Source: Fodinibius halophilus
Lineage (GTDB): Bacteria; Bacteroidota; Rhodothermia; Balneolales; Balneolaceae
DNA: 64,000 bases
NCBI RefSeq assembly: GCF_011059105.1
Contig: NZ_JAALLS010000009.1
Coordinates: 85,904-149,903 of the forward strand
Direction of reading: 5' to 3'
The notes beneath the pieces were generated by a model. The model was not told the DNA's origin, did not search any database, and worked only from the letters and a program-made list of their open reading frames with translations. Shown one piece after another: positions 34,600 to 44,711 of this stretch (its first letter is position 1; every line of letters starts with the position of its first letter). Position numbers and translations under genes: made by a program.

Positions 34600-34923
34600 T
34601 TATTGGTTTTCACCAGATTCCGAATCTCCTTCTTTCTCCCTTTCATCGGCATAATTTACACGAAGATTATTCAGCGTCTCAGTTAAATAATTTTTCAACT
34701 TGTCAGGCAAATTCCCCTCCGTATACTCCTGAAGCATTACTAACGTATCAATAGCAAACTTTGCCGATTTTAGCTCACGCTCCTTTTCACCGGTCTGAGG
34801 ATTCTCTAGCTGCCCCATACCCATTTGTGCAATCTGCTGATGCTGTTGAACTAGCATCATAAAGAGCAATTGTTGCTGCTCATCATCTGATAAATTATCA
34901 CCATTTAAGTTTGTCTGATCCAT
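34600..34923 (-). CDS. DUF1844 small acidic protein
   Basis: The protein has 107 residues, with no signal or transmembrane helix. The central portion, LFMMLVQQHQQIAQMGMGQ, followed by KFAIDTLVMLQEYTEGNLPD and LNNLRVNY, matches DUF1844 in my memory of that family (IDTL, GNLP and LRVNY motifs). The tail is acidic. Function is unknown. It precedes the Nudix gene by 2 bp. Confidence 0.75.
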   Translation of the reverse strand: MDQTNLNGDNLSDDEQQQLLFMMLVQQHQQIAQMGMGQLENPQTGEKERELKSAKFAIDTLVMLQEYTEGNLPDKLKNYLTETLNNLRVNYADEREKEGDSESGENQ

Positions 34924-35089
34924 AAGAAATCTGTTTTATTAAAATTCATCCTAAAATAAGGTCTTTAAAGGAAAGAATTAATTATTAGCAAATATAAATT
35001 ATTAACAAAGTTCTTTAAATATTGAAAACATCCAAGTACTTTAAGAGGCTCTAAACAACTAATTCATTACACTGATATACAATTTAAAA

Positions 35090-36298
35090 ATGGCCATTTT
35101 ACATCCTTTCAAAGCTTGGCGACCAACCCCCGACACCGTAGAAGAAATTGCTTGTGTACCTTACGACGTTATAAGTGTTAAAGAGGCACGCACCTTGGCA
35201 GAAGGCAAACCCAAAAGCTTTTTGCACGTAATACGTCCGGAGATTGACCTTCCTGAAGGTACGGATCCCCATGACGATCGTGTTTATGAAAAAGGGGCTG
35301 AGAATCTGAAGAAATTTTTATCTGATGGCACACTGCAACAAGAAGATCAACGCCATGTTTATGTTTATCAATTGATTAGAAAAGGGCGCCCCCAGACAGG
35401 CATCTTTTCTTGTGTTTCAGTCGATGACTATGACAAAGACGTCATTCTTAAGCACGAATTAACTCGTCCCGAAAAGGAAGATGACCGAACTCGACATCTT
35501 CTGACGCAGCAAGCTCACGCAGAGCCGGTCATGTTTACCTACAAAGATGATGAGCAAACGGAAAAACTCATTGAGGAAACGATGGAGGAAGAACCTCTTT
35601 TCAATTTCAAGGCAGAAGATGGTGTCGTCCATAAACTATGGAAAGCCTCTAATACCGATGCTTTTGTCAAAGCCTTTGAATCTATTCCCAACTTATATAT
35701 TGCTGATGGACACCACCGCTGTAAAAGCGCCTCACGCGCGGCGGCCGAAGAAAAAAAGAAGAACCCGGAGCATACAGGAAATGAAGAATATAATTTCTTT
35801 CCGGCGGTACTTTTTCCAATGTCGAACATGAATATTATGGCCTACAACCGGGTAGTCCATGATATCCCCGACGGCTTCTTGGAAACGCTGCATGAAAAAT
35901 TTAAGTTGACACCCGGAGCAGCACCCAGCCCATCTCAAAAAGGAAATATCAGTATTTATATTGATGGTAAGTGGTACGCCATGACACTCCCCATCAGTGA
36001 TAACCCCAATAGCGTAGAACAACTTGATGTTCACCGTTTGCAAGAGCACCTTTTATCTTCTCTGCTGGATATTTCGGATCCCCGAAGAGATGAGAACCTC
36101 TCTTTTGTAGGGGGTATTCGAGGTACCGAAGAGCTGGAAAAGCTTGTCAACAATGGTGACGCTGATATGGCTATCAGCATGTATCCGACAAGTATCGAAG
36201 AGCTTGTAGAAGTATCTGATGAGGGTATGTTAATGCCTCCTAAATCAACTTGGTTTGAACCCAAATTACGATCCGGACTTTTAGTTCACACTTTTTAA
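35090..36298 (+). CDS. DUF1015 protein (HTH/ serine-metabolism-associated)
   Basis: The protein has 402 residues. Typical DUF1015 features are the start ILHPFKAWRPTPDTVEEI with VPYDVISVKEA, then LTRPEKEDDRTRHL, the highly conserved IADGHHRCKSASRA near 205-218, and the late segment FVGGIRGTEELE. Bacteroidota and related bacteria often carry this gene next to serC or serA, as here with serC 29 bp downstream. The family has been linked to serine metabolism, including a proposed L-serine kinase-like activity, but this exact protein is not characterised to my knowledge. Confidence 0.85.
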   Translation: MAILHPFKAWRPTPDTVEEIACVPYDVISVKEARTLAEGKPKSFLHVIRPEIDLPEGTDPHDDRVYEKGAENLKKFLSDGTLQQEDQRHVYVYQLIRKGRPQTGIFSCVSVDDYDKDVILKHELTRPEKEDDRTRHLLTQQAHAEPVMFTYKDDEQTEKLIEETMEEEPLFNFKAEDGVVHKLWKASNTDAFVKAFESIPNLYIADGHHRCKSASRAAAEEKKKNPEHTGNEEYNFFPAVLFPMSNMNIMAYNRVVHDIPDGFLETLHEKFKLTPGAAPSPSQKGNISIYIDGKWYAMTLPISDNPNSVEQLDVHRLQEHLLSSLLDISDPRRDENLSFVGGIRGTEELEKLVNNGDADMAISMYPTSIEELVEVSDEGMLMPPKSTWFEPKLRSGLLVHTF

Positions 36299-36327
36299 TT
36301 CCCAACATCTCTAAATTTCAAATTACT

Positions 36328-37407
36328 ATGAATCGCGTTCACAACTTTAGTGCAGGACCCGCAACACTTCCCCTTGAAGTACTTGAAAAAGCTCAAAAAG
36401 AGTTTACAGAATACCAAGGCATGGGGCGCTCCGTCATGGAAATCAGCCACCGTAGCCCGCAGTATGAGGCCATTGACGAACAGGCCAAAGCCCGACTTAC
36501 AGAATTACTTGATCTGGGCGATGATTTTGAAATCATGTTTCTACAAGGAGGAGCCAGCTCACAATTTATGATGACGCCCTTCAACTTTTTAGGCCAAGAT
36601 CAAACCGCTGATTATATCGACACCGGGCGTTGGTCTAATAAAGCGATCAAAGAAGCTAAGATCTTTGGCAATGTGCACCGTCCATTTTCAAGTGCTGATT
36701 CCGGCTATGACCGAGTACCCACGAACGATGAGCTTGAGCTTAGCGACAATCCTGAATATGTGCACTTCACTTCCAATAATACGGTAGCAGGCACACAATT
36801 TCCCTCAGAACCGGAAACCGGCGGCATCCCTTTAGTTTGCGATGCCTCTTCGGATCTTCTTTCCCGGCCTATTGATGCTTCAAAGTATGGACTCATTTAT
36901 GCAGGAGCTCAAAAAAATGTTGGCCCTGCCGGAGTAACTATTGTTATTATCCGTAAAGATTTCCTTGCCAAAGCGGATACCGAAAATGTGCCTACAATTC
37001 TGCAGTACCAAACACATACAGAAAAAATATTTAATACGCCTCCTACCTTTAATGTCTATATGGTAAATCTTGTCCTGGAATGGGTGCAGGAAAAAGGCGG
37101 CCTTCCATACTTTAAGCAATTTAACGAAAAGAAAGCCGCACTGCTGTATGATGAGATCGACAGCGACGATTTCTATCGCGGGGCTGTAGAAAAGGATTCC
37201 CGATCCTTGATGAATGCAACCTTCCGCTTACCCTCCGAAGAGCTGGAAGAAAAGTTCTTATCTGAAGCAAAAGAACATGACCTGATGACACTCAAAGGAC
37301 ATCGCAGTGTAGGCGGTATCCGTGCCAGCATGTATAATGCTTGCCCCCGTGAAAGTGTTGAAACATTAGTCAACTTTATGAAAGACTTCAGAAAAAATAA
37401 CGGTTAA
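36328..37407 (+). CDS. serC: Phosphoserine aminotransferase
   Basis: The protein has 359 residues, normal length. It starts RVHNFSAGPATLPLEVLEKA, shows the family's FLQGGASSQF and the PLP-Lys segment YAGAQKNVGPAG (Lys near 197), and ends GGIRASMYNACPRESVETLV. It makes 3-phosphoserine from 3-phosphohydroxypyruvate and glutamate in serine synthesis, and also acts on the pyridoxine-synthesis intermediate. It follows the DUF1015 gene and probably shares its transcript. Confidence 0.96.
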   Translation: MNRVHNFSAGPATLPLEVLEKAQKEFTEYQGMGRSVMEISHRSPQYEAIDEQAKARLTELLDLGDDFEIMFLQGGASSQFMMTPFNFLGQDQTADYIDTGRWSNKAIKEAKIFGNVHRPFSSADSGYDRVPTNDELELSDNPEYVHFTSNNTVAGTQFPSEPETGGIPLVCDASSDLLSRPIDASKYGLIYAGAQKNVGPAGVTIVIIRKDFLAKADTENVPTILQYQTHTEKIFNTPPTFNVYMVNLVLEWVQEKGGLPYFKQFNEKKAALLYDEIDSDDFYRGAVEKDSRSLMNATFRLPSEELEEKFLSEAKEHDLMTLKGHRSVGGIRASMYNACPRESVETLVNFMKDFRKNNG

Positions 37408-37427
37408 TTACAGACCGATATCACTGT

Positions 37428-38045
37428 TTAGATAAGTCCGAATACGGTTAATATATGATCAACCGTATTCGGCACAAACAGTACTAGATAAAGCATTCCC
37501 CAAAGTGCTCCGGCCACATGTGCCTCGTGGTTGATCTTACCTCGCTCCTGCTTGCTGGCATACATACTGTACATCAAATATAAGATACCCAGAATAAATG
37601 CCGGAATCGGAATTGGTATCAGCATAAGCATGATCCCCTCCATCGGAAATAAGAGAATAAAAGCAAACAACACAGAACCTACCGCTCCTGAAGCTCCCAG
37701 AGTAGCATAATTAGGATCATCCTTAAATTTTATGAGGGATGGAATGCCTGCCACGATAAGTCCCGACAGATATAACCCTAAGAAGTAGCGACCTCCAAGC
37801 ACCTGCTCCATTACCGCCCCAAAAAAGTAGAGTGTAAACATATTCACAAAAAGGTGCCCAATATTGGCATGTAAAAAACCTGAGGTCAACAGTTCATACC
37901 AAGACTTATTTCGTACGGTACGATAAGGTCTTAAATACCCCCATTCAGTAAGAGGGGGAAATAGGTATAGGGCAACGAGTGAAACAGCCACTGTTATGGC
38001 CACCACGAAAAATGTAACAGGACTATTTGATATAAAGCTTTCCAT
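37428..38045 (-). CDS. Rhomboid-family intramembrane serine protease
   Basis: I choose the ATG at 38045; the frame extends to 38144, but the extra 33 residues are basic, poorly folded-looking sequence. The 205-residue product has six transmembrane helices. The catalytic Ser is Ser119 in GASGAVG, the His is His176 in HEAHVAGALWG, and Asn68 is in HLFVNM, so the rhomboid active site is complete. It cleaves transmembrane segments of substrate proteins in the inner membrane. The substrate is unknown. A 12-bp hairpin occupies its 3' end. It faces serC. Confidence 0.88.
   Translation of the reverse strand: MESFISNSPVTFFVVAITVAVSLVALYLFPPLTEWGYLRPYRTVRNKSWYELLTSGFLHANIGHLFVNMFTLYFFGAVMEQVLGGRYFLGLYLSGLIVAGIPSLIKFKDDPNYATLGASGAVGSVLFAFILLFPMEGIMLMLIPIPIPAFILGILYLMYSMYASKQERGKINHEAHVAGALWGMLYLVLFVPNTVDHILTVFGLI
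37438..37472. other. Long hairpin inside the 3' end of the rhomboid gene
   Basis: CCGAATACGGTT (37438-37449) and AACCGTATTCGG (37461-37472) pair perfectly over 12 bp with an 11-nt loop. It lies in the last fifteen codons of the rhomboid gene and 30 bp after the convergent serC stop. It could terminate serC transcripts or protect mRNA ends; there is no U-tract. Confidence 0.7.
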
Positions 38046-38245
38046 AAAACTGATTTTTAGTTTCTGAAAATAGAGAAGACCAATACCGAACGCCAATCTA
38101 ATTTTGCGCCAGCAATTGTTAGCAATATTGTTGCCAACAATCATCCATACTGCTTATATTGGGGCACGTTCTCAAACATGCGTTTTACACGGCATCTGTA
38201 TTAAAAGGTTTGCAGAACACTCAACTTAGACATTTTCTTTTCCAA

Positions 38246-38317
38246 GCCGGTGTAGCTCAGGGGTAGAGCGATTCTCTCGTAAAGAATAGGTCGCTGGTTC
38301 GAATCCAGTCACCGGCT
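38246..38317 (+). tRNA. trnT: tRNA-Thr (anticodon CGT)
   Basis: A 72-nt cloverleaf. The acceptor arms GCCGGTG/CACCGGC pair fully, the D arm has AGCTCAGGGG, the anticodon stem ATTCT/AGAAT encloses loop CTCGTAA (anticodon CGT), and the T arm is CTGG-TTCGAAT-CCAG. CCA is not encoded. The codon read is ACG. Confidence 0.95.
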
Positions 38318-38322
38318 CTTAC

Positions 38323-38344
38323 TTAAGGCTATAAACAGCCTTAA
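38323..38344 (+). terminator. Hairpin after tRNA-Thr
   Basis: TTAAGGCT (38323-38330) pairs perfectly with AGCCTTAA (38337-38344) around a 6-nt loop, 5 bp beyond the tRNA. Only a weak T-run follows, so a terminator or processing hairpin are both possible. Confidence 0.5.
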
Positions 38345-38606
38345 AAACTATTTTGATATAGCTACTCTGCACAACCTATCTCATTATCTTAGGTAGCAAC
38401 AATTGCGCCAAGGAGCTGTTGTTGTTTATTTCCTTCCGTCAACTTCCAGAATCTCAAACTCATAATAGATTTACTCAATAGATGAACAAAAAACTATATT
38501 CTTAGGAGATCAATAACTATCGGTTGTTACACTCCCTTTTTATATGGATTTTTACTGTTCCTCAAAATATATTATCTGAAACGAACCAAAAGCGGCACCA
38601 TACATT

Positions 38607-39275
38607 TTGCGATACTTCCCATTACTTATCATTTCAGCAGCCCTTTTTATCACCTCTTGTGGTACTACTTCACGGTTAGATAAACCTGAAAATAAAGCAA
38701 AGGCGAAATCAGTATCTAAAGGTTCAATAATTGAGGAAGGCCGGGCCAGTTGGTACGGTCCAAAATTTCACGGCAAGCTCACAGCAAATGGTGAAAAATA
38801 TGACATGCACGGTCTTACCGCTGCCCATCGCACTCTGCCTTTCAATACTATTCTGAAAGTTAAGAATCTTGATAATGGTAAATCGGTACAAGTGCGCATC
38901 AACGACCGGGGGCCCTATGCCAAAGATCGTATCATTGACCTATCGAAAAAAGCTGCAAAAAAAATAGATATGCTTGGTCCGGGTACGGCCAATGTTAAAC
39001 TTGTACTAGTAGGGGGAAGTTTGGCCGGCCCTCGTCCCCAAAATCTTAAAGTGCCCACTTACACTGTTCAGCTTGCTTCTTACAAAGAAGAAAACAAAGC
39101 CTTTAGCCACTCTCAAAAAATAAAAGGAGCACGTGTAGAAGAGGTTAACTTACAAAAGGGAATGGTATATCGAGTGTACTACGGGGTTTATACAGACAAA
39201 GATGAAGCTCATCAGAATCAACGTAAACTCAGCAAAAAAGGGTTTAACGGCTACGTAAAACAGATTGAAAATTGA
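38607..39275 (+). CDS. rlpA: RlpA-like septal-ring lytic transglycosylase lipoprotein
   Basis: The start is a TTG at 38607 (no ATG is available), giving 222 residues with lipobox ITSC and lipid-linked Cys18. A double-psi beta-barrel at about 42-130 carries the family signature GRASWYGPKFHGKLTANGE and the catalytic-type NDRGPYAKDRIIDLS. A SPOR-type C-terminal domain is at 145-222 (TYTVQLASYKEENKA). RlpA binds denuded glycan at the septum and can cleave it. It is transcribed alone or with the desaturase gene 73 bp later, with no evidence for a link between them. Confidence 0.92.
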   Translation: MRYFPLLIISAALFITSCGTTSRLDKPENKAKAKSVSKGSIIEEGRASWYGPKFHGKLTANGEKYDMHGLTAAHRTLPFNTILKVKNLDNGKSVQVRINDRGPYAKDRIIDLSKKAAKKIDMLGPGTANVKLVLVGGSLAGPRPQNLKVPTYTVQLASYKEENKAFSHSQKIKGARVEEVNLQKGMVYRVYYGVYTDKDEAHQNQRKLSKKGFNGYVKQIEN

Positions 39276-39348
39276 TTCCTTTTCCGGGAATGGAATGCCC
39301 CTTCTTTGTGGTTGTACCAGTCTGTTTTCAACTTATTAGTATACATAT

Positions 39349-40827
39349 ATGAAGAAGAAAATTATTGTTATCGGCAGTGGCTTCGGGGGACTGGCAACCG
39401 CATCACGACTTTTGTCGCAAGGATATGAAGTAGAACTTTTTGAAAAACGTGATAAACCGGGCGGACGCGCCTACGTGTATGAGATAGACGGTTTCAAATT
39501 TGATGGCGGACCGACGGTTATTACCGCCCCATTTTTATTTGATGAAATCTTTGAAGCAGCCGGAAAAAAGCGGGAAGATTATTTCAAACTGGTCCCTTGC
39601 GATCCTTTTTACCGCATCTTTAATGCCGAAGGTGAAAAGTTTGATTACAACGGTGACCATGAGTTTGTGCTCATTGAAATTGAGAAATGGAATCCCGATG
39701 ATAAAAAAGGATATACGAAGTTTCTAAAGTCGACCAAGGCCATTTTTAATAAAGGCTTTGTTGAGCTGGCCGACCAACCCTTTCTAAGTCTTTGGGATAT
39801 GATTAAGGTGATCCCCGACCTTATCAAACTCCAATCCCACAAAACAGTCTATCAATATATCTCCAAGTATATAGAAAACGATTTCCTGAGAAAAGTCTTC
39901 TCATTTCACCCGCTCTTAGTTGGCGGCAACCCTTTTGACACAACTTCGATCTACGCCATGATCCACTACCTGGAGCGGGAATGGGGTGTACACTATGCCA
40001 TGGGCGGCACAGGAGCTATTGTCGAGGCGCTGGCACAACTTATTCGCGAGCAAGGCGGTACGATCCACCTCAATGCCGAAGTTGATAAAATTACGGTAGA
40101 AAAGGGCACAGCAACCGGAATCCAACTTAAAGACGGTACCATACACAAAGCAGATCAGGTAGTTTCCAATGCTGATGTTGCCTTCACCTATCGGCATATG
40201 GTCGATGAAAAAGATCGCAGTACATATAGCAATAGAAAAATTGAGCGCATGAAATACAGTATGTCTCTTTTTGTGATATACTTTGGTACAAAGAGGCGCT
40301 ACCTGGATTCGGAGCTAGAACACCATAATATTATCCTTGGTGAACGCTACCGAGAGTTGCTTTCCGATATTTTTCACGATAAGAAATTGGCTGAAGACTT
40401 TTCACTCTATCTGCATATGCCAACAAAAACAGACCCGTCGCTAGCCCCGGAAGGCTGCGAAGGCTTTTATGTATTGTCCCCGGTCCCCCATCTAGACAGC
40501 GGAACTGACTGGAAAACCAAAGCCAAACCTTACCGCGATGCCATCATTAGTTTTTTAGAAGAAAACTACCTACCGAACTTAGAAGAGAATATTGTTGTAG
40601 AGCATCATATTGATCCCCTCCACTTTAAACAGACTCTTAACAGTTATAAAGGGTCAGCATTCTCTGTAGAACCGATATTAACGCAATCAGCATGGTTCCG
40701 CCCCCATAACAAATCAGAAGATATTGATGACCTGTTCTTTGTTGGCGCCGGCACTCATCCGGGAGCAGGATTACCGGGCGTACTTTCTTCAGCTAAAATT
40801 GCGGAACAACTTATTTGCGACTCTTAG
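39349..40827 (+). CDS. crtI: Phytoene desaturase-family carotenoid oxidoreductase (CrtI-like)
   Basis: The protein has 492 residues. An N-terminal Rossmann FAD motif, [20 protein letters not shown], is followed by [20 protein letters not shown] and [10 protein letters not shown]. The C-terminal CrtI signature is [20 protein letters not shown]. This is typical of CrtI desaturases that convert phytoene to lycopene (or of the related CrtD/CrtO types, from which it cannot be separated by eye). It suggests coloured membrane carotenoids, in agreement with the crtZ-like gene at 9796. No crtB or crtY is in the window. Confidence 0.88.
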   Translation: MKKKIIVIGSGFGGLATASRLLSQGYEVELFEKRDKPGGRAYVYEIDGFKFDGGPTVITAPFLFDEIFEAAGKKREDYFKLVPCDPFYRIFNAEGEKFDYNGDHEFVLIEIEKWNPDDKKGYTKFLKSTKAIFNKGFVELADQPFLSLWDMIKVIPDLIKLQSHKTVYQYISKYIENDFLRKVFSFHPLLVGGNPFDTTSIYAMIHYLEREWGVHYAMGGTGAIVEALAQLIREQGGTIHLNAEVDKITVEKGTATGIQLKDGTIHKADQVVSNADVAFTYRHMVDEKDRSTYSNRKIERMKYSMSLFVIYFGTKRRYLDSELEHHNIILGERYRELLSDIFHDKKLAEDFSLYLHMPTKTDPSLAPEGCEGFYVLSPVPHLDSGTDWKTKAKPYRDAIISFLEENYLPNLEENIVVEHHIDPLHFKQTLNSYKGSAFSVEPILTQSAWFRPHNKSEDIDDLFFVGAGTHPGAGLPGVLSSAKIAEQLICDS

Positions 40828-40922
40828 TTGTTGCCCGGTTATGAGATAACTGGAAATACTCCTCTTCTCTTTTATATTAAATAGCACAACTGTATTGCGA
40901 ATCGTCATTTTACTTTATCACT

Positions 40923-42491
40923 ATGGGATTTAAAAAAACGTATCTTTTTTTCTTGGTTCTCTTCCTTATCGTTGCGTGCCAACCCAAGGAATCGAAATAT
41001 GAACAGCTTGGCCTTGAGGAAATCACCATTACGGAACTGCAAAATAGCTACCAAAATGGTGACTATTCAATTGTTGATGTAACAGAGGCTTACCTTAATC
41101 GGATTGAATCAATAGATCAAAATGGTCCTCAACTTAATTCCATGCTTTATGTCAATCCCAATGCGATTGAAAAAGCCAAGACTCTTGATAAGGAGCTTGC
41201 AAATGGTAATAAGCGTGGACCTCTTCATGGTGTACCTATTGTTTTAAAAGACAATGTAGATACCCATGACATGCCTACTACCGCTGGTGCCAGGCCAATG
41301 GAAGGTTCTCTTCCACCCGATGATGCTTTTATCACAAAAAAGCTGCGAGAAGCTGGAGCAATTATCCTTGGCAAAAGCAACCTGAGCGAATGGGCAAATT
41401 TTCACAGCAGCTTTTCTTCGAGCGGATGGAGTGGTTTAGGTGGACAAACACATAATCCCTATGACCTTAGTCGTAACCCATGCGGGTCGAGTTCCGGAAC
41501 GGGGGCAGCAATCTCTGCCAATCTCGCCGTTTGGGGAATTGGAACAGAAACTAATGGTTCTATCACTTGCCCATCATCAGCAAATGGGCTTGTCGGTATA
41601 AAGCCTACGGTCGGATTACTTAGTCGATCAGGAATTATTCCTATCTCCTTTACGCAAGATACACCCGGTCCTATGGCACGAACAGTTTCCGATGCAGCTA
41701 TTGCGTTAGGCACGATGGTTGGGATAGATGAAGATGATTCTAAGACGTTAAAAAGCGAAGGCAAGTTTGTCAATGATTACACGCAATTCTTAAATAAAGA
41801 TGGTCTCAAAGGAAAACGGATTGGTTTCTGGACCGGACCACTGGGCGACCATCATCGCGTAGATACCTTAACGCACCAAACAGTGCGACTTTTGGAAAAT
41901 CAGGGTGCTGAAGTCGTAGAACTGAAAACGATTACAAAAGAGAGCATCGGAGGAGAGTCATTCCAGGTTCTACTGTACGAATTTAAGAATGGCTTAAACG
42001 AATATTTCAAATCTCTGGGATCTGATGCCCCGGTTAAAAATATGGACGAGCTTATCGAATTAACTCTTGCTGACTCTATTGAAATGCATTATTTCGATCA
42101 TGACTTACTTATTACGGCCAATGAAAAGGGAGACCTCAATTCTGAGGAATACAAGAAGTCATTAGAGAAGATGCTCAAACATACACGTGAAAAGGGGATT
42201 GACAGAGTAATGGAAGAGAATAACCTGGATGCCATTGTGAGTCCTACCGGAGCTCCCGCCTGGAAAACAGATTTAATTAACGGGGATAACTTTTCTGTTT
42301 CCTCCAGTTCTCCTGCCGCACGTGCAGGTTATCCCAATATTACCGTTCCTATGGGATATATTGATGGACTGCCTGTTGGTATATCATTTTTTGGCAAAGC
42401 ATGGAGCGAACCCAAGCTTATAGAAATCGCATATGCTTTCGAGCAGGCTACAAATATTCGGATAGCGCCTACTCTTGAAGCCGGTGAATAA
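40923..42491 (+). CDS. Amidase-signature lipoprotein
   Basis: The protein has 522 residues with lipobox IVAC (Cys near 19). The amidase-signature triad residues are present: Lys in VLKDNVDT, the cis-Ser in CGSSSGTGAA and the nucleophile Ser in GSITCPSSANGLVGIKPT. The usual GGSSGG stretch has a Cys and a Ser in place of two glycines, and the Arg after GSI is Thr, but the active-site serines are retained. It hydrolyses amides, perhaps peptide-, aryl- or fatty-acid amides outside the cytoplasm. Transcribed alone, followed by a strong hairpin. Confidence 0.9.
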   Translation: MGFKKTYLFFLVLFLIVACQPKESKYEQLGLEEITITELQNSYQNGDYSIVDVTEAYLNRIESIDQNGPQLNSMLYVNPNAIEKAKTLDKELANGNKRGPLHGVPIVLKDNVDTHDMPTTAGARPMEGSLPPDDAFITKKLREAGAIILGKSNLSEWANFHSSFSSSGWSGLGGQTHNPYDLSRNPCGSSSGTGAAISANLAVWGIGTETNGSITCPSSANGLVGIKPTVGLLSRSGIIPISFTQDTPGPMARTVSDAAIALGTMVGIDEDDSKTLKSEGKFVNDYTQFLNKDGLKGKRIGFWTGPLGDHHRVDTLTHQTVRLLENQGAEVVELKTITKESIGGESFQVLLYEFKNGLNEYFKSLGSDAPVKNMDELIELTLADSIEMHYFDHDLLITANEKGDLNSEEYKKSLEKMLKHTREKGIDRVMEENNLDAIVSPTGAPAWKTDLINGDNFSVSSSSPAARAGYPNITVPMGYIDGLPVGISFFGKAWSEPKLIEIAYAFEQATNIRIAPTLEAGE

Positions 42492-42502
42492 CTGTCTCAA
42501 AT

Positions 42503-42536
42503 AAAAACACCCGTCACATTTTACATGACGGGTGTT
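42503..42536. terminator. Bidirectional terminator of amidase and transaldolase genes
   Basis: AACACCCGTCA (42506-42516) pairs perfectly with TGACGGGTGTT (42526-42536) over 11 bp. On the minus strand TTTATTTGAG follows, so it primarily ends transaldolase transcripts; on the plus strand it lies 12 bp after the amidase stop. Confidence 0.88.
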
Positions 42537-42556
42537 GGGCAGAAAAAGAACAATCG

Positions 42557-43219
42557 TTATTTGCTTTCAAGTTCTTCCTGCAATGAATCCCAGTCTGCCA
42601 GGAAGCGCTCAAGACCGCGATCTGTAAGAGGATGCTCCATTAACTGATCAATAACTTTGAGTGGCATCGTAGCAACATCTGCTCCCAATCGTGCCGACTC
42701 AAGCACATGCATTGGATGACGAATACTTGCTGCCAATACTTCTGTTTCGTAACCGTAGTTTTCATAAATAGTTACAACATCAGCGATTAGCTGCATTCCA
42801 TCATCAGAAATATCATCAAGACGACCAATAAATGGCGAGATATATGTTGCTCCGGCTTTTGCAGCTAACAAAGCTTGTGTAGCGGAAAAACACAGCGTAC
42901 AGTTGGTACGAATTCCTTCGTCAGACAAGCTGCGAATTGCTTTAATACCCTCTTTAATAAGCGGTACCTTAACTACTACGTTGTCTGCAATGTTAGCCAG
43001 GTTACGCGCTTCGGCCATTATTTCATCATACTCAGTAGAAACAACTTCTGCCGAAACATCCCCATCAACCATGTTACAAATTTTTGCGATATGCCCCTCA
43101 AAATCAGCAACTCCTATTTTGGCACACAAACTTGGGTTTGTTGTTACTCCATCCAAAACACCCAAGTCATGGGCTTCTTGAATCTCATCAAGGTCGGCGG
43201 TGTCAATAAAAAATTTCAT
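42557..43219 (-). CDS. Small transaldolase / fructose-6-phosphate aldolase-type enzyme
   Basis: The protein has 220 residues, a one-domain TIM barrel of the FSA/TalC size class. Signature segments are [21 protein letters not shown], and VVVKVPL with Schiff-base Lys84, followed by [19 protein letters not shown]. Short family members have either transaldolase or F6P aldolase activity; the sequence cannot decide which. It acts in the pentose-phosphate/sugar interconversion pathway. It is followed by the perfect 11-bp terminator. Confidence 0.92.
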   Translation of the reverse strand: MKFFIDTADLDEIQEAHDLGVLDGVTTNPSLCAKIGVADFEGHIAKICNMVDGDVSAEVVSTEYDEIMAEARNLANIADNVVVKVPLIKEGIKAIRSLSDEGIRTNCTLCFSATQALLAAKAGATYISPFIGRLDDISDDGMQLIADVVTIYENYGYETEVLAASIRHPMHVLESARLGADVATMPLKVIDQLMEHPLTDRGLERFLADWDSLQEELESK

Positions 43220-43450
43220 ATTTTGCTTAGTGGCTTTGTGATTATTTATGGTGGGCTAAAAATAACAAATTTTACACCTCTTTCTTAAAGCAACAGATTA
43301 TTAATTATTTTCTTTTCCAGAATTGTAATGCTACCTCAAATGTTAAATAAGTTAAAAATCATCAATTTCTGTCTTAATCTGTCGTTATAGTGAATCATTT
43401 GCTATATCCTCTCGTAAGGCGATTGTTGCTTAACATCTCTATCATTAAAA

Positions 43451-44692
43451 ATGGATCCAGTGAAAAATTTACAGTACGTATTTGTTCTCTCATTACTCGT
43501 TATTATTCAAGCCTGTGGAGGCAGCTCCGGCGAACCCACCAACAACTTCAGAGGCGCCGACCAGGAAGAGGAAGCCACAAGTGTTGAAACCATGACAGCC
43601 TCAACCCAGGATATATCTAGGCTAATTAAATCATTTGGCAATATTCGGGCCCAGGAAATTGTAAAAGTTACTCCCCAGGTTTCGAATCGCATCACAAAGA
43701 TCCATGCTGATCTTGGTGATACTGTGCAACAGGGAGATCTGCTTGCTACAATCTATGACGCAACCTATCGCGACCAGTATCAACAAGCAAAGTCACAACT
43801 CGAACAAAACCGGGCATCATATGTTCGAGACAGCCTGCAATTTCAGCGTCAAAAGGAGCTGCACAAGAAAGATTTAATAAGCTCTACAGAATTTGATAAT
43901 GCCAAAGCAACCTTTGAAAGCAGCAAAGCTCAGCTCCAGTCGGCCAGGGCCAACCTTACCGAGAGCCGAGAAAATTTAGCTAATACGAAAATAAAATCAC
44001 CGGTGTACGGCGTTGTTCTCAGTCGTAATATTTCTGAAGGAGACCTGGCCAGCAATGGTCAAGTGGCATATGAGATCGCAAACCTTGTTGGCCTGCAGGC
44101 ACGCGTTCATCTCCCTATGGAAGAATGGAGGGATGTTGAGATCGGCCAGAAAGTCAGTTTCCGTGTTTCCAACCAGCCAGATATCAGCGGCAAAGGACGT
44201 GTTACACAGATAAGTCCCCGACTGGATGCTGCTACCGGTCTTGGAGAAGTTGTTATCAGCCTCACCGAAACCGGGCAATCTATTTATCAAGGAGTTCTGG
44301 TAGAATCTATTATTAAAGTGACAACCCACAATAATGCCGTTGTGATACCACGCGCTGCATTAGTTGAAAATGTACAAACAATCATTGAACCCGAGTCGAA
44401 TACCATCCAACTGGAACGCAGCTATTCCGTTTTTACCGTTAAAAATGATTCACTCGCTGTACAAAGTGATGTTACCCTCGGAATTGAGCAGGGGGATAAA
44501 GTAGAAGTGACAAGTGGCATAGAAGCCGGAGACGAAATTGTTATAACAGGACAAAATGGGCTGTCTGACAGCACAAAAGTACGCATTGCTGACCCTCAAA
44601 ACTTTAACACCTCTCCAGAAGAAGTTCCGATTGATAATATGACAGAGGAAGAAAACAAAACGACCTCACAAGACACAAGCTCAACCTCGTAA
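43451..44692 (+). CDS. RND efflux membrane-fusion (periplasmic adaptor) lipoprotein
   Basis: The protein has 413 residues, with lipobox IIQAC (Cys22). A barrel-sandwich/lipoyl segment (ITKIHADLGDTVQQGDLLATI), a coiled-coil hairpin (about 120-200: YQQAKSQLEQNRASY, FESSKAQLQSARANL) and a beta-barrel with C-terminal membrane-proximal domain follow (GLQARVHLPMEEWRDVEIGQ). It bridges the RND pumps and an outer-membrane channel. It is the first of three genes, 19 bp before the first pump gene. No TolC-like gene is next to it, so the channel must be encoded elsewhere. It could serve both pumps. Confidence 0.92.
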   Translation: MDPVKNLQYVFVLSLLVIIQACGGSSGEPTNNFRGADQEEEATSVETMTASTQDISRLIKSFGNIRAQEIVKVTPQVSNRITKIHADLGDTVQQGDLLATIYDATYRDQYQQAKSQLEQNRASYVRDSLQFQRQKELHKKDLISSTEFDNAKATFESSKAQLQSARANLTESRENLANTKIKSPVYGVVLSRNISEGDLASNGQVAYEIANLVGLQARVHLPMEEWRDVEIGQKVSFRVSNQPDISGKGRVTQISPRLDAATGLGEVVISLTETGQSIYQGVLVESIIKVTTHNNAVVIPRAALVENVQTIIEPESNTIQLERSYSVFTVKNDSLAVQSDVTLGIEQGDKVEVTSGIEAGDEIVITGQNGLSDSTKVRIADPQNFNTSPEEVPIDNMTEEENKTTSQDTSSTS

Positions 44693-44711
44693 CACAGAAT
44701 ATTTATTATTT

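Noticed and set aside
38046..38144. Rhomboid N-terminal extension
   Set aside because: The extra 33 residues precede the first helix and include no family feature; the ATG at 38045 fits better.
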